Notes: generated by a model not told the origin, from the sequence alone. Positions 18,553 to 28,132 are shown, numbered from the stretch's first letter. The stretch: 39,324 bases of DNA from Acidilobaceae archaeon (GCA_028276165.1 JAPYWV010000004.1:1-39324); one strand, 5' to 3'. Made by a program: numbers and translations.

Positions 18553-19161
18553 CTACCCTCTAATCCTCCTTCTTAGGAGCCTGGCGACGTAACCGTAGTA
18601 CATTGATAGGAGGTTGACGTTATTGAACTTAATGGCTTTAACTGAGCCCTCCTTCTCCACAATATCTATCCCGAAGGCCTTCGCTACACCTCTAATCTCT
18701 TCAACCCTACCTAGAATGTAGGTTATGGGGTTTAGCTCCCTACCTCCAACTCTACTCCTACCAACAATCCTTCTAAGCGCGCTGGACAACCTCTCCAGCT
18801 CCTCACCACTCATACCCTCTAGTACGAGCTCTCTAGGTATATCGCCGTAGGCGTCCCTGAGTAGTGTTACAAGCTTACCGAGACTTGAGGCTACCCTCTC
18901 AGCCTTCACCCCCTTCTTGATAAGACCTTTACCCAGTGCTACCTCGATAAGCTTCCTAGTCTCCTCTACAACCTGCTCGTACTTGAAGCGGTAGTGGTCG
19001 TCTATATCCTTTGCTACGCTCACATAGGATCTTATAGCCTCCAATGCTACGAGCTCAACACTAGTACCCTTAATGTAGGCTATCTTCTCTAAAGCCTTGT
19101 AGATCTGCTCTGGGAGCTCCAGCTGGATCACGTTACGCTTATGCTGGCTCAACCCCGCCAA
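18553..19161 (-). CDS. putative RHH-type DNA-binding / partner protein of ParA (202 aa)
   Basis: N-terminus 'NVIQLELPEQIYKALEKIAYIKGTSVELVALEAIRSYV' resembles ribbon-helix-helix; overlaps the parA 3' end by 23 nt. Confidence 0.65.
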   Translation of the reverse strand: MAGLSQHKRNVIQLELPEQIYKALEKIAYIKGTSVELVALEAIRSYVSVAKDIDDHYRFKYEQVVEETRKLIEVALGKGLIKKGVKAERVASSLGKLVTLLRDAYGDIPRELVLEGMSGEELERLSSALRRIVGRSRVGGRELNPITYILGRVEEIRGVAKAFGIDIVEKEGSVKAIKFNNVNLLSMYYGYVARLLRRRIRG

Positions 19162-20083
19162 CCTCCTTCAACTTCATCTCAAACTCTCTAGCTAAACCAC
19201 TTATATCGTTTACCAGCAACCTCTGATCCCTACGACTCCTCTCCCCACCAAATCTACCGTGGAGATGTCTAACAATGTAGGGCTCCCTGGTCCACGGCAT
19301 GTTCCTTAACTTAGTCAGTATCCTGTTGTAATGTATTATGGTGTTAAACACACCACCATAACTGATACCCCCTATGATGCCCGCACCCTTAAGCCTCTCA
19401 AAAGCATCTTTAATCCTCTTCTCAACAGCAGCCTTAACATTGTTTACAACTTGTGTCTCAACAGTGCTAAACTTCATCAAGACAGCTCCTAGGAATGTTG
19501 TAGGCTTCTTCGTATAACTCCTAGCCACGTTGTAGTATGTGTCTATTAGGTAACCCACACTATCAACGCTAAAAGCACCCTTTATAACGGGTGTTATGAT
19601 GTAATCTGTTATAACGGACGCTATGGGGACTACTACACCGTACATTTGGGGTGGTAGGTCTACGATGATGTAATCCAGGTTATGCTTTTGAGCTAGGGAT
19701 CCTAGGATACTCCTAAAGAATTGAACTTTATCCTGTGTAGGCTCTATAACCCTCTGTGCAGCCCACAACATGTACTTTGGATGCGAGGGTACAATGTAGA
19801 GGTTGTCAACACCACCAATGGGGTATACTAGGGGTTCACGGCCTTGGAGTAGAGCCTCGTAGGAGAAAGCGAGGTTGTAGGATTCAGCTCTACCAATGGC
19901 ATCAAGCATGTTAGTCTGCGTTAACAAAGCCTCCGTAAGATTAGCTTGAGGATCGAAATCCACAAGCAGAACACTCCTTTTAGAGAACATGGATAAGCCC
20001 AAACCTAGACATGTGGCTAGAGTAGTCTTACCAACACCCCCCTTGAAAGCCACCACACCGATAAGCACAGTCACTTTAAACAC
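19139..20083 (-). CDS. parA: ParA/Soj/SegA-like partition ATPase
   Basis: Deviant Walker A 'FKGGVGKTTLATCLGLGL', 'VLLVDFDPQANLTEALL', 'DYIIVDLPPQ'. Confidence 0.9.
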   Translation of the reverse strand: MFKVTVLIGVVAFKGGVGKTTLATCLGLGLSMFSKRSVLLVDFDPQANLTEALLTQTNMLDAIGRAESYNLAFSYEALLQGREPLVYPIGGVDNLYIVPSHPKYMLWAAQRVIEPTQDKVQFFRSILGSLAQKHNLDYIIVDLPPQMYGVVVPIASVITDYIITPVIKGAFSVDSVGYLIDTYYNVARSYTKKPTTFLGAVLMKFSTVETQVVNNVKAAVEKRIKDAFERLKGAGIIGGISYGGVFNTIIHYNRILTKLRNMPWTREPYIVRHLHGRFGGERSRRDQRLLVNDISGLAREFEMKLKEVGGVEPA

Positions 20084-20186
20084 ACCTTGATCCCGGGAAA
20101 GCCCCTATGTTAAGTAAGAGCACTTCACATATTTATCTCTTCATCGTCGATATAAGCGTGGATACAGGGGATCAGATTATAAACTG

Positions 20187-20942
20187 CTATACCTCTAACA
20201 CCCACTCTCTAACAACCCTGTCTACGTGGAGCTCCATGTCGAACTCAAGGTAAAACCCTGATATCACGCTCCTAACCTTTACCCTATCCAGCGGGTCTTC
20301 AGATGTACCATTGAGCTTTAAGTCTGCAGGGCCTGTTAGAGCTTTCACCCTCTGATCTAAAGCTATCTTAGCATGCCATTGGACTAGCTGAGCTAACCCC
20401 TTACTACCAGGTAGTGGTGGGAGCACTCTAATTGATAGGAGCGGTATCTCTTCCGGTATTAGCTGTCTTAAACTCCCAATATCGACCTTCTCCTTCGGGT
20501 ACATTGCTATCTCCATAAGCTTAGAGTTCCTGAATAGAACCCCTCGTATCCCACTAGCACTCCGCCATAGCTTTATCCTAGCAAGCTTCTTAGGGGCTCC
20601 AAGTAGCTCCCTCCCCGAGGTTAAAGCCTTGTCGTTAGTGACATATATGTAGGGGATATAGTAGGCTAGGGGTAGCTCTTTGGATGTAACCTGGACTGCT
20701 ATCAAGGCCTCATAGTAGGTACCAACGTTAGATATGGGGTAGTACCCTATCCAGAATGCTGTTAGAGGCTCGCTTGAAGCAACATCTACGCCTTCAGGTA
20801 GCACGGGGTCTACAGAGGCCCCGTCAACTGTTGCTAAGGCTATTAGCACTCTACAACCATAGTACACTATAGGAGTCCCCGTTGGGTATAATGGGGAATC
20901 CAGAGGTATGCTATAACCTCTAATCCCACCTTTAAGAACCAA
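20187..20942 (-). CDS. acetoacetate decarboxylase-family protein
   Basis: 'YYEALIAVQV', 'YYIPYIYVTNDKALTSGRELLGAPKKLARIKL' (PKK catalytic-lysine context). Confidence 0.85.
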   Translation of the reverse strand: MVLKGGIRGYSIPLDSPLYPTGTPIVYYGCRVLIALATVDGASVDPVLPEGVDVASSEPLTAFWIGYYPISNVGTYYEALIAVQVTSKELPLAYYIPYIYVTNDKALTSGRELLGAPKKLARIKLWRSASGIRGVLFRNSKLMEIAMYPKEKVDIGSLRQLIPEEIPLLSIRVLPPLPGSKGLAQLVQWHAKIALDQRVKALTGPADLKLNGTSEDPLDRVKVRSVISGFYLEFDMELHVDRVVREWVLEV

Positions 20943-22161
20943 TAGATCCCACCTCCTCTACAATCTTATCGGATATGGTTAAAAGGTTTATCTCATTCGT
21001 ACCCTCGTATATCTGGGTTAACTTTGCATCCCTCAACAGCTTCTCCACAATAAAATCCCTCATATAACCATAGCCTCCCATAACCTGTATCGCCTCCAGA
21101 GCTACGTTGACAGCCACGTTGCTAGCGAATACCTTAGCGGCACTCGAATCCTCTAAAGGCGGTGGGAACTCCTTCTCCAACCTCTGTGAAGTGGAGTACA
21201 CGAGAGCCTCCGCTGCTAGGATTAAGGTGTACATGTTAGCAAGCTTCTCCCTAATTATCTGATGCTCTATTATCCTAAGACCCCCTTGAACTCTAGTGGA
21301 AGCATACCTGGTAGCCTCCCAATAAGCTCTCTTCGCTATCCCCAATGCTATACCACCAACAGGAGCTCTAGAGTATGCTAGCGTAAGCTGGACCACATCC
21401 CACCCAGTACCTGGAGGGCATACGAGGTTTGAGCTGGGCACCCTCACGTTCTCCAACAAGATCTCCCCTGTAGGGCTACTCCTATGACCCATCTTATCGA
21501 ACACAGAGCCTATCCTAAAACCCTCAGTCCTCGTTGGGACGACAAAACAGGCCATAGACTTAACCCCTAGGGCTTTATCTGTTATCGCAAATACGGTGAT
21601 GAAATCCGCTATGGGTGCGTTGGAGATAAACACCTTCCTCCCACTTACAACCCAGTACTCACCCTCCCTTCTAGCATATGTTAGTAGCTCCGGCTGGGGA
21701 GCTCTAGGCTCAAGCCTCTCATAGTCAGACCCGGCTGTAGGCTCCGTTATAGCGAAACCCCATATTTGTGGATCACCCCTAGCATCTGCCTCGGTGAAGG
21801 GTTTAAGCCATAGATCTCCAACATCAGGGTTACCTGTCATGCTCGCTATTAGGACTGGTAATAGCCCTAGCCATGTAGCTCCAATTGATGTAGCGAACCC
21901 GGCATCGTGGAATGCTAGGGCTTCCAGGGCTACGGTTGCTCCTAGGGTGAAGTATCCTGAGCCGCCGAATTCAACTGGTATAGGGAGGCTTAGCAGCCTT
22001 ATCTTACTAGTCTCCTTGATAAGCCTCCTAGCCTTTCCCACCACCTCCTCGTGCCTCATTCTATCGAGTTCTAACAACTCTGGTTCAAGCGCTTCCGCTA
22101 GCCTCTTCACGCTATCGTATAACAGTTTATACTCTTCTGGGAGCAGGTAGCGTATACGCAT
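20932..22161 (-). CDS. acyl-CoA dehydrogenase
   Basis: 'WGFAITEPTAGSD', 'GRKVFISNAPIADFITVFA', 'QVMGGYGYMRDFIVEKLLRDAKLTQIYEGTNEI'. Confidence 0.93.
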   Translation of the reverse strand: MRIRYLLPEEYKLLYDSVKRLAEALEPELLELDRMRHEEVVGKARRLIKETSKIRLLSLPIPVEFGGSGYFTLGATVALEALAFHDAGFATSIGATWLGLLPVLIASMTGNPDVGDLWLKPFTEADARGDPQIWGFAITEPTAGSDYERLEPRAPQPELLTYARREGEYWVVSGRKVFISNAPIADFITVFAITDKALGVKSMACFVVPTRTEGFRIGSVFDKMGHRSSPTGEILLENVRVPSSNLVCPPGTGWDVVQLTLAYSRAPVGGIALGIAKRAYWEATRYASTRVQGGLRIIEHQIIREKLANMYTLILAAEALVYSTSQRLEKEFPPPLEDSSAAKVFASNVAVNVALEAIQVMGGYGYMRDFIVEKLLRDAKLTQIYEGTNEINLLTISDKIVEEVGSIGS

Positions 22162-22172
22162 TGTAGTTCACC

Positions 22173-23228
22173 TTAAAACACTATAACCTGCCTGTACAAG
22201 GCCTCCCCCCTAGCCAGCCTCTCCATGGCCTCGTTCACCTCCTCTAATCTAACCCTCTCAACCACATCCCTGTAGTTGATTAAACCCCTCCTGGCCAGGT
22301 CTACTAGGGCTTCAAGCTCCCTATAGGAGCTGTAGAGCACTGTTTTAATTGATATCTCGCTTGTAACCATTCTACGAACGGGTATTGTTGCATGCTCGCT
22401 CCCAAGCCCTACGATGACGTAAACGCCTAGGGGTGAGAGCATGTCCATGTACGTGCTTATAGTCCTCTCGCTCCCAACAAAGTCTAGGACGGCCTTGATC
22501 GTGCTACCACCCGTTGCCTCGTAGATAGCTCTCCTAACGTCCGTCGTCGAAGCGTCTATCAAAGTATCACCGCTAGCCAGCCTGACTATCTTCCGGGCCC
22601 TCTCAACCTTCTCACTCCTAACATCAACCCCTATGATCCTAGCCCCTGTTAGGAGCCTAGCCAGCTGTAACCCGAATATACCTACACCCCCTAAGCCTAC
22701 AACAGCTACGTACTCGTCCTCCTCAACCTCACCCACTATCTTCCTCACAGCTCTCATAGCTGTAGCTCCAGCATCTGAGAGAACAGCTGCAGCAGCCAGA
22801 TCCTCCAAGCCCCTCGCTGGGACTAGGTACCTATAGTGTGGTACTAGCACGTACTCAGCGAAACCCCCATTGTACACGGCTATACCAGCTCCAGCTCTAA
22901 GAGAGCATAGCTGGTATAATCCTCTAAGAGCGTACTTATCCTCCTGCTCACAGTAAGCCCAGTACACTAGGACCTCCATGCCAGGTTGTATTGATGGGGG
23001 GACTAGCTCTCCAACCTCCTCTACAACGCCCGAGATCTCGTGGCCTAAGACGAGGGGGAATGTTGGTGGTACAACGCTCTCAAGCTCGCCTCTCCATAGG
23101 TGTAAGTCGCTATGGCATATACCGCTACCAACAACTCTAACCAGAACCTCTGCACCCTTAGGGCTTGGCTTCGGTATATCCTCTATCCTAAAAGGCTGCC
23201 CATACCCATAGAGTACGGCTGCCTTCAA
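22173..23228 (-). CDS. zinc-dependent medium-chain alcohol dehydrogenase
   Basis: 'GSGICHSDLHLWRGE', 'LGHEISGVVEEVGE', 'VAVVGLGGVGIFGLQLARLL' Rossmann motif. Confidence 0.93.
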   Translation of the reverse strand: MKAAVLYGYGQPFRIEDIPKPSPKGAEVLVRVVGSGICHSDLHLWRGELESVVPPTFPLVLGHEISGVVEEVGELVPPSIQPGMEVLVYWAYCEQEDKYALRGLYQLCSLRAGAGIAVYNGGFAEYVLVPHYRYLVPARGLEDLAAAAVLSDAGATAMRAVRKIVGEVEEDEYVAVVGLGGVGIFGLQLARLLTGARIIGVDVRSEKVERARKIVRLASGDTLIDASTTDVRRAIYEATGGSTIKAVLDFVGSERTISTYMDMLSPLGVYVIVGLGSEHATIPVRRMVTSEISIKTVLYSSYRELEALVDLARRGLINYRDVVERVRLEEVNEAMERLARGEALYRQVIVF

Positions 23229-23671
23229 CTAGTAACCCCTCCAACCCTCTGGGCAGCCTTAACCATCTCTATAGCAGCACTAGCGTACCTAAGCACAGCA
23301 GCCATATCACCCTTCCTGAGAACAAGCTTCCTCCTAATCAGAGCGGATACGGGGCTCTCCCTACCCAGTATAATGTCCACCCAATCACTGAACCTAGCTG
23401 ATATGATGAAGGGGGCATCGGCCTTCGAAGAGTCATCAAAGAACTTGTAACCCCTACACTCACCATCATAGAGATCCAGTAGGAAGCCGGGGTTATTCGA
23501 TGGATAGATGCTCCTAAGATCCTCGGGGAGATCTGTAGCGATAAACAGTATAGGCCAAACCCAACCCCTACCAGCCCTCCTATACTCAGGAGACTCGTTC
23601 AAAGCCCTACAGTACGCTTCAACCCACTCAGGGCTAGGAAACCTAGCGGGGGACAAGACGTTCACCGACAA
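23225..23671 (-). CDS. SCP-2 (sterol carrier)-like domain protein
   Basis: 'ILFIATDL', 'DGECRGYKFFDDSSKADAPFIISARFSDWVDIILGRESPVSALIRRKLVLRKGDMAAVLRYASAAIEMV' typical SCP2-like; 4-nt overlap with the ADH gene. Confidence 0.7.
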   Translation of the reverse strand: MSVNVLSPARFPSPEWVEAYCRALNESPEYRRAGRGWVWPILFIATDLPEDLRSIYPSNNPGFLLDLYDGECRGYKFFDDSSKADAPFIISARFSDWVDIILGRESPVSALIRRKLVLRKGDMAAVLRYASAAIEMVKAAQRVGGVTS

Positions 23672-23918
23672 TGCTATTACATTAAAGGTAGTTAAATAAC
23701 TGTCACCTACACTTGCAAGCTGGAGCTCGCTCTTCAGGGTGAAGCGAGGAGATCTAAGCTACACTAGCTAACACAGCCTCAGCACCCCTTCGCCTCTAGT
23801 CTTTCAAGGCCTACCTTTAGAAGTCTAGGAGGCTCATGTCATCCCTTAGGTTAACGTGTACTTCAAGGTCGGAGTTGCCTTGATGGGTGTAGTTGAATGC
23901 CCTAGGGGAGTGATGGAA

Positions 23919-25577
23919 CTATATGTTAATCTGCCCTCCTAGGCTTACCACGTCAACGAAGTCTTCGTCGTTAAGTAGCGGTATGGGGCGTCCTAGGAGC
24001 TCTCTTTCCAGTATGGTTTCAGCTATCACATGGTATCTCTTTTCCCAAAGCCTAGCGGCTACGTTCTCTAGTAGGATGATTGAGATTGCGTAGCCGAGTT
24101 TCCTCAATAGGTCTTTAGCCTCATACTCTACTACTTCAGGTTGTCTTACAAGCATTTCCTCTATCGTTGTCTCTATAACTGTTAGAGCTTTCCTCGAAGT
24201 ATCCACGTTCATAGTCTCCCTAGCTCTCCCCCTCATCTCCTCTAAGAGCGTCTTATGCGCACCCTTCTTCGCCATAACCTCGAGCATATCCAGTGCTTGG
24301 ATGTTACTCGTACCCTCCCATATGGGTGTTATTAGAGCCTCCCTATGCCATCTCTCCACGGGGTACTCTGTGAGGAAGCCAAGCCCTCCTAGGAGCTCCA
24401 TGGAGGTAGTGGTTACCCTTAACGCTATCTCTGCTGTAACATTCTTAGCTATGTGTGTTAGGAGTCTAGCGTAGTGGTATGCTGGAGTGTAGGGTGGCGT
24501 GTCCCTAGACGACCTCTGGAACATCTCTGTAGCCTCGTGTGCTAGCACAAGCCCAGCTTCTATCAAGGACTCCGCTTCGAGGAGATCCCTTCTAACAAGC
24601 CTATGCTCCACAAGCCTCCTACCAAAAGCCCTCCTATGCAGTGTGTAGAGTACAGCCTCTAGGTAGGCTTTCCTAGCTATCCCTAGAGCTCCGTGGGAGT
24701 TAGCAAGCCTTGACACCATTAAGCTCTCAAGGGCATAGTATACGCCCTTCCCAGCCTCCCCTACAAGGTAACCCTCACTATCAACTAGCTCAACCTCGCC
24801 CGTTGGGACGGCAATGGTGCCACTCTTAGCCTTCAACCTCCTCACATAGAAGTTTAGAGATCCATCCCCCCTAACCCTTGGTACAGCGAAAAGCGATAAG
24901 CCCTTAGCCCCCGGAGGGGATCCAGGCGTCCTAGCTGTAACCAAGGCTACATCGGCTAGGCCAGCACCGCTAGCAAAGTACTTGTAGCCGTTAAGCCTCC
25001 ACAAGCCGTTAGACTCCCTAGCTACAGTAGCATTAGCTCCTAGATCGCTCCCACCCTGGATTTCCGTAAACCATGTAGCTCCGAACATTGTAGGCTTCGA
25101 TAGCCCAGATAAGCTCCTATAGTAGCTCCTCACAGGCTCTAAAGCGTACTTCTCCAACGTGTAGGCAGTCTGTATCGTTATGGTTAGTATACAGCTAACC
25201 CCTGGATCTCCGATTATGTTTAGGGAAGCGTAATGCTCATGCCAGCTACCACCATTGAATGGATACCTGTTAACACCGATATCCCAGATAAGCTTCTCTA
25301 AAATCAACCTCTCAGCAGGGTCGAGCCATACAGAGTCCACCCTATCACCTCTAACACTCCATGTTATGAGTAGGGGCTCGCTCAGCCTATCCACCCTATA
25401 AGCTACCTCATACAACTCCCTCCCAGCTAGTTCTCCTAGGGTTCTGAGATCGGGCTCTGAGCCGAGGTAGACTTTCAAGACATCCCTTAAAGGTTTATCA
25501 ATAGCATAGTGGTTCAAACCATAGGCTAGGGATAGATCCTCAATCCCCTTTAAAGTCAAATCACATCGACCCACCAC
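23919..25577 (-). CDS. acyl-CoA dehydrogenase, AidB-like
   Basis: 'MFGATWFTEIQGGSDLGANAT', 'LNGYKYFASGAGLADVALVTAR', 'ELLGGLGFLTEYPVERWHREALITPIWEGTSNIQALDML'. Confidence 0.9.
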   Translation of the reverse strand: MVGRCDLTLKGIEDLSLAYGLNHYAIDKPLRDVLKVYLGSEPDLRTLGELAGRELYEVAYRVDRLSEPLLITWSVRGDRVDSVWLDPAERLILEKLIWDIGVNRYPFNGGSWHEHYASLNIIGDPGVSCILTITIQTAYTLEKYALEPVRSYYRSLSGLSKPTMFGATWFTEIQGGSDLGANATVARESNGLWRLNGYKYFASGAGLADVALVTARTPGSPPGAKGLSLFAVPRVRGDGSLNFYVRRLKAKSGTIAVPTGEVELVDSEGYLVGEAGKGVYYALESLMVSRLANSHGALGIARKAYLEAVLYTLHRRAFGRRLVEHRLVRRDLLEAESLIEAGLVLAHEATEMFQRSSRDTPPYTPAYHYARLLTHIAKNVTAEIALRVTTTSMELLGGLGFLTEYPVERWHREALITPIWEGTSNIQALDMLEVMAKKGAHKTLLEEMRGRARETMNVDTSRKALTVIETTIEEMLVRQPEVVEYEAKDLLRKLGYAISIILLENVAARLWEKRYHVIAETILERELLGRPIPLLNDEDFVDVVSLGGQINI

Positions 25578-25654
25578 ATATTGGTAGCTTTAGAGTTTAA
25601 ATTACACCACATTTATATAAGTCCCCTCCCCGCCCCCACTGGTTGGTGTCCTAG

Positions 25655-27347
25655 TTGAAAGCCTACACTTACATTGTTGCAGTACTAGTGGTGGTCGCTC
25701 TCATATCGTATACCTCAGGGTACACCGCTCTCAATGCTTATAAAAGCTGGGTTAACTATAGTAACCCCTATGCCGGAGCTCTTGAACGTGTTAGGTACGG
25801 GGATGTAGGTGTATTTCAACCTCTAGCCGATAACCTAGTGTTCATACTACTCGATGGTGTAACCGTGGACGTGCTACTTGATCTAAGGAAGTCTAATAGC
25901 GATGTAGACAGACTACTATCCATGGGGGCTCTTTACGCTAATGGGCTCTCCATCACTCCTAGCTACTCAGTACCAGCTAGAGCTTCAATACTAACCGGAG
26001 CTCCTCCCGAGATTCACGGTGTTTCATCTAACGAGTATAAGGGGTCTCTTGGAGTTGATAGTATTGTGAGGGTCGCGTGGGAGAGGGGTTACACTATCCT
26101 ATGTAGTGGTGACGGATCGTTTAAGAGGTTCTTTAGAGACTATATAAGGGAGTGTGTTGACGTAGAAGAGGGGGCAGGTCACGGAGCAATATCTCTAGCT
26201 GCTGGGCTAGATCTGCTACGACGGTACTCGAACACCAGCAAGGTACTCCTCTGGATAGGGGTAGCGGATGCGGATATGATAGGCCATAGGGTGGGAGGGC
26301 CTGCGGAGGTGGAGTATAACGCTACCATTATAAACATTATACGGTTAACACTAGAGCTAGTGGAAACCCTTAAGAGGGAGGGGCTTCTCAACAAGACCCT
26401 CCTCGTAATCCTAAACGATCATGGTTTTAAGAGAGGAGGGCATCATGGAGGTCTCGAACCCGAGGTTAGGAGGGTTTTTCACATTATTCATAGGACCTCA
26501 CGTTAAACCAGGTTTCTACGAGACCCCCTTCACACAGTACGATGTAACCCCCACGATATCAATGTTAATGGGTTGGAGGATCCCCATAGTATCTATAGGA
26601 AGACCCCTAACAGAAGGTTTTAACATTGACTCTGATAGGGTCACTGCATATGTTGAAACCTCTAGGATCCAAGGCTACAATCTTGTGAAAGCCGTAGCTG
26701 AAATGGCTGGTGTAGAGGTGAGAGGGGTAGCAGATCCTCTGGAAGCCTACAGTATCCTCGTTGAATCTAAGCTAAGAGATGGTATGTATGTGAGGTTGGT
26801 TCTAGCATTAGCCATCGTAACCTCCACTCTACTTGTAGCCCTCCTACTACTAAGAACAGCTAGGCACTCGATAGGAAAAGCTGATATTGTAGTGGTAGCT
26901 CTTAGCGTCATAGCGTTTGAAGCTTCCTACTGGCTGGCATACACAGCTATGCGAGGTCCCTGGAGCCTCTCAGACATATACTCTTTCGATGAGGTCGTAT
27001 CAAAGATAAGAGCTTCAACAGCAGTAGGAGGATTAGCCTTAGGTTTAACCATTGGGGTTGCAGAGGTAACCCCCTACAGGTCTGGTTTTAGGAGAGTTCT
27101 TGTGAGAGCTCTCACAGCAATAGCAATTGTGGCGGTAATAGGCCTCCTATACTCTCTACCAACCATCATAACATACGGGTTAACAGTTAGATTCCCGTTT
27201 CCAGACTGGGGTAGCGCAGTACTATACTTCACATCCCTAATGAGAGTAGCTTTCACCGGGTTCACAGCACTCCCCATAACTCTAGCTACAAGCATACCTT
27301 TAACAGTAATAGGCGCGTATCTGTTCAAAGGGCTTAAAACAAGTTAA
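25655..27347 (+). CDS. alkaline phosphatase superfamily / type I phosphodiesterase-like membrane protein, interrupted by a frameshift at about 26475-26479
   Basis: ORFs 25655..26506 and 26421..27347 give a continuous family-like product ('DGVTVDVLLDL', 'PARASILTGAPPEIHGV', 'NDHGFKRGGHHGGLEPEV' + 'FTLFIGPHVKPG', then C-terminal TM segments) if one T of the T5 run is skipped. Confidence 0.8.
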
Positions 27348-27459
27348 CACGTTATGACCCCTTCCCCACCCTTTAAGGGCGTAGTTTCGAACCTCCAGAT
27401 CAAGTGTGTTACTCCCTCTAGTGTGGGAGATTATAGTTTCTAACAGCATCCCATCCAGA

Positions 27460-27590
27460 CTTGGGGATATGCCGTGTTCTGAGCAGGTTTCCCCGACCCC
27501 GTAATCCCCAAGCCCTCGACCCTAGTTGAACCCCACAGCTACCCCCGGTGGCGTACCGGGGTCTGAAGCTACGTGAGCCCTTGAAGGGCT
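27460..27590. other. structured intergenic region with three hairpin-forming inverted repeats
   Basis: cttggggat/atccccaag (27460-27468/27504-27512), ccccggt/accgggg (27543-27549/27555-27561), agcccttgaagggct palindrome (27576-27590). Confidence 0.6.
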
Positions 27591-27607
27591 GGCTTTGATA
27601 AACTTCA

Positions 27608-28132
27608 ATGCTGGGGGTTTGGATGGTTTTAAGCTTCTCAGCTAACCTCTCTACCCTAGGTTTGCCTGTTTTGAGCTCTGGTAGGGTTAAGGTTGAGGAT
27701 TGGATTAAGTCTCGGGGGCTTGGCTGGAGGGTTCTCGTAATGCCGTCTACGACTAGGACTGTTGATGATGCTGCTAGAGCTCTCGGTGTTAGTAGGGATG
27801 TTATAGTTAAGACTCTAGTGGTCACCTGTAGGGATGCCATCCTAGCTGTTATCATACCTGGGGGTAGGAGGCTTGATATGTCTAAGCTTAGGGGTATCGC
27901 TAGGGATTGTAGGCTTGCTAGACCTGATGAGGTTGAGGTTCTAACAGGTTACCCTGTTGGCGGTGTCCCCCCCATAGCGCTCCCCGAGGGTGTTAAAGTT
28001 ATACTGGATAGGAGTCTCCTGGATAGAGATGTTGTCTACGGTGGTGGGGGTGACGTTAACCTGCTATTGGAGTTTCAGCCTAGGGTTCTCGTGGAGCTAG
28101 GTCTCGCCATGGTCCTCGATGTTTCAAGCTAG
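27608..28132 (+). CDS. YbaK/EbsC-type aminoacyl-tRNA deacylase (prolyl-tRNA editing domain)
   Basis: 'RTVDDAARALGVSRDVIVKTLVV', 'GGRRLDMSKLRGIARDCRLARPDEVEVLTGYPVGGVPPIAL', 'YGGGGDVNLLLEFQP'. Confidence 0.9.
   Translation: MLGVWMVLSFSANLSTLGLPVLSSGRVKVEDWIKSRGLGWRVLVMPSTTRTVDDAARALGVSRDVIVKTLVVTCRDAILAVIIPGGRRLDMSKLRGIARDCRLARPDEVEVLTGYPVGGVPPIALPEGVKVILDRSLLDRDVVYGGGGDVNLLLEFQPRVLVELGLAMVLDVSS

Noticed and set aside
23715-23745. Hairpin ctcgct...agcgag in the gap between the AidB-like ACAD and SCP2-like genes
   Set aside because: Only a 6-bp stem with a bulge; compatible with chance or a minor transcript structure, not enough for a call
27418-27855. Minus-strand 145-aa ORF as a gene or as truncated TnpB
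   Set aside because: Mostly antisense to the well-supported YbaK-like gene; no RuvC or zinc-finger motif visible
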